From positions 1-25,517 of IMG/VR virus record IMGVR_UViG_3300030329_006558: a stretch of DNA of 25,517 bases. One strand, given 5' to 3'. The notes under the pieces were generated by a model, which searched no databases, was not told where the DNA came from, and saw only the letters and a list, made by a program, of their open reading frames with translations. The position numbers and the translations under genes are program-made. The first letter of the stretch is position 1. Every line of letters begins with the position of its first letter. Source of the stretch: a virus. Below, piece by piece: positions 23,351 to 25,517 of the stretch.

Positions 23351-24034
23351 ATGAAGACTAAAACTAAACTCATCATAGGTATTGTCGTCGCTGCATGTGT
23401 CGGCCTATTTGCCTATAATAAAGTAAACGCAGAAGAAGTGTCTGGCAGCTTTTCTTTGGGTCACGATTCCGATATCGGGTTCAGAGGAGTAGCAGGTAAC
23501 ACTTCTGCTATTCAAGGTTCTATGGGACTAGGTGTCGATGTGTTTGGCATTGATTTTTCTGTAGGTGCCTTTACTAATATTAAACAAGACTACGAGAACG
23601 AAACTCAATTGTCCTTAGAAACTAGTGTTTCTTTATTGGATAACATTGAAACGGCTGTCGGCATCATTACTTATGACGATAATCACGTTGTGGGTGATGC
23701 TACCGAACTTTATGTTGATCTAGGTGCGGAGTTTATTCTTTCTCCATCTGTACGTATTTACTATAATACTTCAGAAGCTGTCGCTACTTACGAAGGCCGT
23801 GTTTCACAAGGTCTTAATATTGGGGAACAAATTGGTATTGAAGCCATTGGAACCCTTGGTAATACTTCTATTGCTGACCAACGTGCGACTTATTATAGCT
23901 TAGAAGCAGTAGGAACTTACCAGCTTCAAGAAAATACTGACTTGTTTGTTGGTATTGATTATACTGAGTTACAAGATGTAAATTTAGAGGCTCCTGACGT
24001 CGCTGTAACAGTAGGTATTACTCATAGTTTCTAA
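23351..24034 (+). CDS. Exported beta-barrel outer-membrane-like protein
   Basis: A 227-residue protein with a signal peptide (basic MKTKTK, hydrophobic IIGIVVAACVGLFAY, probable cleavage after VNA at about residue 27). The mature part is alternating-pattern beta-strands with Gly and aromatic girdle residues, and it ends in ...VAVTVGITHSF with a terminal Phe, as expected for a BAM-inserted outer-membrane protein. This is unusual in a phage: such proteins can alter host surface receptors or block superinfection (inference). A periplasmic lipocalin-like role is less likely. It starts in an AAATATATATG context without Shine-Dalgarno. Confidence 0.72.
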   Translation: MKTKTKLIIGIVVAACVGLFAYNKVNAEEVSGSFSLGHDSDIGFRGVAGNTSAIQGSMGLGVDVFGIDFSVGAFTNIKQDYENETQLSLETSVSLLDNIETAVGIITYDDNHVVGDATELYVDLGAEFILSPSVRIYYNTSEAVATYEGRVSQGLNIGEQIGIEAIGTLGNTSIADQRATYYSLEAVGTYQLQENTDLFVGIDYTELQDVNLEAPDVAVTVGITHSF

Positions 24035-24052
24035 AATCATTTTGGTTTTATA

Positions 24053-24081
24053 TTGACAATCACAAGGGGTGCTGGTATGAT
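24053..24081 (+). promoter_or_regulatory. Strong sigma70-type promoter with -10 in a palindrome
   Basis: Perfect -35 TTGACA (24053-24058), 17-base spacer, -10 TATGAT (24076-24081). It precedes the small membrane gene at 24109 with a leader of about 20 bases (TSS near 24088). The -10 is the loop of a perfect 12-base inverted repeat, see 24064-24094. Confidence 0.75.
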
Positions 24082-24094
24082 TCCAGCACCCCTT
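24064..24094. terminator. 12-base perfect inverted repeat, terminator or operator
   Basis: AAGGGGTGCTGG (24064-24075), loop TATGATT (24076-24082), CCAGCACCCCTT (24083-24094). As RNA from the upstream beta-barrel gene it forms a strong GC-rich hairpin followed by TTTAAAATAAA, a plausible intrinsic terminator with a short U-tract. As DNA the repeat frames the -10 and could be an operator. Both roles may apply. Confidence 0.7.
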
Positions 24095-24108
24095 TAAAAT
24101 AAATAGTT

Positions 24109-24363
24109 ATGAATTTTTTAACAGCAAGTGTAAATCATATATGTCACAGGGTATTTCCATTTTTAATTATTACATATCTTCTTCATTGTACAATTGGCCT
24201 TTCATCATGGCCCCCGTATATAATTTTAGCATTATTAATTTTTAGTGAACGATATAATTATAAAATTGGTTATCATGCGTGCCTTGTAAAAAACATATTA
24301 ACGCCTGCGAGTATTTTACAACAACAAATAGAAAATGAAACAGAGTCAGAAGTGGAAGAATAA
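24109..24363 (+). CDS. Small membrane protein, unknown
   Basis: 84 residues with two hydrophobic segments (about 14-31, FPFLIITYLLHCTIGLSS, and 33-46, PPYIILALLIFSER) and an acidic tail (QQIENETESEVEE). Cys/His residues near the membrane (CHR, HAC) are noted. Topology would be a hairpin in the inner membrane. It is the first gene after the palindrome promoter. No family recognised. Confidence 0.65.
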   Translation: MNFLTASVNHICHRVFPFLIITYLLHCTIGLSSWPPYIILALLIFSERYNYKIGYHACLVKNILTPASILQQQIENETESEVEE

Positions 24364-24427
24364 ACTCAAAAGAAAATTATTATATAATAAATATCCTCCT
24401 AAGCCAAAGCAAAAAAGTGAAGACTAA
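24335..24427 (+). CDS. Possible 30-residue basic peptide
   Basis: ATG at 24335 to TAA at 24425-24427 gives MKQSQKWKNKLKRKLL then YNKYPPKPKQKSED: strongly basic. It fills the gap between the membrane gene (29-base overlap) and the next gene (3 bases away). Tiny overlapping ORFs like this are common in this phage layout, but no other evidence supports it. Confidence 0.4.
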   Translation: MKQSQKWKNKLKRKLLYNKYPPKPKQKSED

Positions 24428-24430
24428 AAT

Positions 24431-24979
24431 ATGGCTTATGTTAATCAGAGGGATGAAGGAGGAAAGTGTTCGAAAATAGGCGAGAACGCCGAAACTGTTT
24501 TTAGTAGGTTAGCAAAAAATAAAGGCTACAAAGTTACACCTGCGACCAGAGAAGAAAATATACATAAACATATTGATTTCTTTATTGAGAATATAAAATT
24601 ATCGGAATCTTTAAAAATAGATGTTAAAGCCCGAAAGAAAAACAAGCGAAAAGATTCTGATTTCAATGATGATTGGTTGTGGTTAGAATTTAAAAATGTT
24701 CAAGGCAAAGATGGATGGCTTAAAGGCGAGGCCACTCATATTGCGTTTGAACGAGAAAATGAATTCGCCCTCGTGCCTCGTGCCGAACTTCTTGAGTGGG
24801 CTAAGAAAAAAATAGCTGCAAATAATGGAGGGCGTCTAACTATAAAAGCTAAAGTTTCAAGTGCTTCCCAAGCCAAATATAAATTATATACTCGCTGGAG
24901 AAGAGAAGATTTATTGACACAAGTAGCTTATAATGATATTATTAAAGAAATAGAAAATGTTTTAATCTGGACTAAATAA
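24431..24979 (+). CDS. PD-(D/E)XK nuclease-like protein
   Basis: 182 residues. GENAETVFSRLAKNKGYKVTPAT, then ENIHKHIDFFI (Asp) and KIDVKARKK (D-V-K) fit the nuclease core (Asp, then D/E-x-K), with a following DDWLWLEFKN...GWLKGEATHIAF region that resembles phage restriction-endonuclease-like proteins. Role unknown; repair or DNA end-processing possible. Confidence 0.55.
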   Translation: MAYVNQRDEGGKCSKIGENAETVFSRLAKNKGYKVTPATREENIHKHIDFFIENIKLSESLKIDVKARKKNKRKDSDFNDDWLWLEFKNVQGKDGWLKGEATHIAFERENEFALVPRAELLEWAKKKIAANNGGRLTIKAKVSSASQAKYKLYTRWRREDLLTQVAYNDIIKEIENVLIWTK

Positions 24980-24981
24980 AT

Positions 24982-25428
24982 ATGAATCTACCTACCAAAC
25001 ATAAAAATAAAAAAATAAATCCCAAAGGTTGGGGCAACGAAAAAGTAATTCATAACAATGAAAGGTATTGCGTAAAGATTTTGTCTCTAAATGAAGCTGG
25101 AAGATGTAGCTTGCATTACCACAAGCGCAAAGAAGAAAGCTTTTTAGTATTGTCGGGTAAAGTAGAGGTGGATTTTGTAGTAGATGGGAAAGAGACCATT
25201 ATGATTCTAGAAGAAGGTGAATCCGTAGATATCCCTCCTTATGTTGCCCATCGTTTCAAAGCTTTAGAGTCTTCTGAATTATTAGAAGCGAGTAGTCAGG
25301 ATTTAGAAGAAGATGATTTAATTAGAATAGAAGCTGGCGACACGCAAACTCTTAAACGTCAGCTTCCTATTGGTAACCGTGAATTCACAAAATGGGAAGA
25401 AAAATGCAAATCAATAATAGGAAATTAA
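24982..25428 (+). CDS. Cupin-domain protein (mannose-6-phosphate isomerase-like)
   Basis: 148 residues. KGWGNEKVIHNNERYCVKIL, then CSLHYHKRKEESFLVLSGKVEV (metal-binding His-x-His with following Glu) and PPYVAHRFKALESSELLEASS (third His) match the type-II phosphomannose isomerase cupin pattern. It may act on a sugar nucleotide or sugar phosphate, in line with the glycan genes upstream, but the reaction cannot be read from sequence. It starts 2 bases after the nuclease-like gene. Confidence 0.8.
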   Translation: MNLPTKHKNKKINPKGWGNEKVIHNNERYCVKILSLNEAGRCSLHYHKRKEESFLVLSGKVEVDFVVDGKETIMILEEGESVDIPPYVAHRFKALESSELLEASSQDLEEDDLIRIEAGDTQTLKRQLPIGNREFTKWEEKCKSIIGN

Positions 25429-25517
25429 TTTTACTTTTAATTGCGTCTCAAGTATATTCTTTTTTAAAAATAAAAGAACTTCAGGAAACAGACCACACTC
25501 TTTTGTCTGCCGATAAA
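25404..25517 (+). CDS. N-terminus of a small exported or membrane protein (runs off window)
   Basis: ATG at 25404, 38 codons open to the window end, overlapping the cupin gene by 25 bases. It starts MQINNRKLILLLIASQVYSF: a basic end and hydrophobic core of a signal peptide or single membrane helix, with possible cleavage after VYS. No further assignment possible. Confidence 0.5.
   Translation, partial: MQINNRKLILLLIASQVYSFLKIKELQETDHTLLSADK

Noticed and set aside
1-25517. CRISPR arrays, insertion sequences, tRNA genes, integrase or attachment sites
   Set aside because: No spaced direct repeats, transposase or integrase motifs, or cloverleaf candidates other than the tmRNA were seen.

Overview
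The window reads as a dense, AT-rich stretch of a tailed-phage genome, probably a large virulent phage of an aquatic Gram-negative host. Evidence: one almost unbroken + strand gene run with 1-20 base overlaps, a tail-fibre-like C-terminus at the left edge, a complete phage-type replication and recombination set, many short unassignable proteins, and two exported proteins (a lipoprotein and a beta-barrel) that only make sense with a Gram-negative envelope. The host cannot be read from the sequence; the C-terminal part of the tmRNA tag recalls, from memory, cyanobacterial tags, which is only a weak hint.

Layout. 1-2421: 3' end of a structural (fibre) gene, a membrane coiled-coil protein, and a convergent lipoprotein on the - strand. 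2444-4609: recombination block (small ORF, RecA/UvsX-like recombinase, PD-(D/E)XK nuclease, small acidic ORF). 4631-12298: replication block (DnaB-type helicase, TOPRIM primase, Cas4/RecB-like nuclease, then a C-family DNA polymerase (DNA Pol III alpha) split over three overlapping genes: PHP-like, DEDD exonuclease, polymerase core). 12318-15834: a ClpC-like AAA+ unfoldase followed by a membrane-anchored Holliday-type nuclease and another PD-(D/E)XK nuclease. 15831-17577: nucleotide genes (nucleoside deoxyribosyltransferase-like protein and GMP reductase) and a small acidic ORF. 17583-17995: a complete one-piece tmRNA. 18017-21541: accessory island for surface or small-molecule decoration (methyltransferase, two sulfotransferases, glycosyltransferase) with a duplicated promoter cassette. 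21538-25517: small phage proteins, a phage-encoded beta-barrel outer-membrane protein, a promoter buried in a perfect palindrome, another nuclease-like protein, a cupin, and the start of a further small exported ORF.

How it fits together. Helicase, primase, split polymerase with proofreading subunit, recombinase and several nucleases form a largely self-sufficient replication and recombination system; GMP reductase and the deoxyribosyltransferase-like protein would adjust purine pools. The tmRNA and the Clp ATPase suggest that the phage brings its own trans-translation and unfoldase components. The tmRNA is the most striking single element: the predicted tag is about 38 residues, strongly basic, and ends in AVAA.

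Regulation. At least six strong sigma70-type promoters (-35 TTGACA/TTGACT, 16-18 base spacer, -10 close to TATAAT) end only 6-9 bases before the start codon. Transcription should therefore begin at or within a few bases of the ATG, so these mRNAs look leaderless or nearly so. Shine-Dalgarno sequences are scarce throughout.
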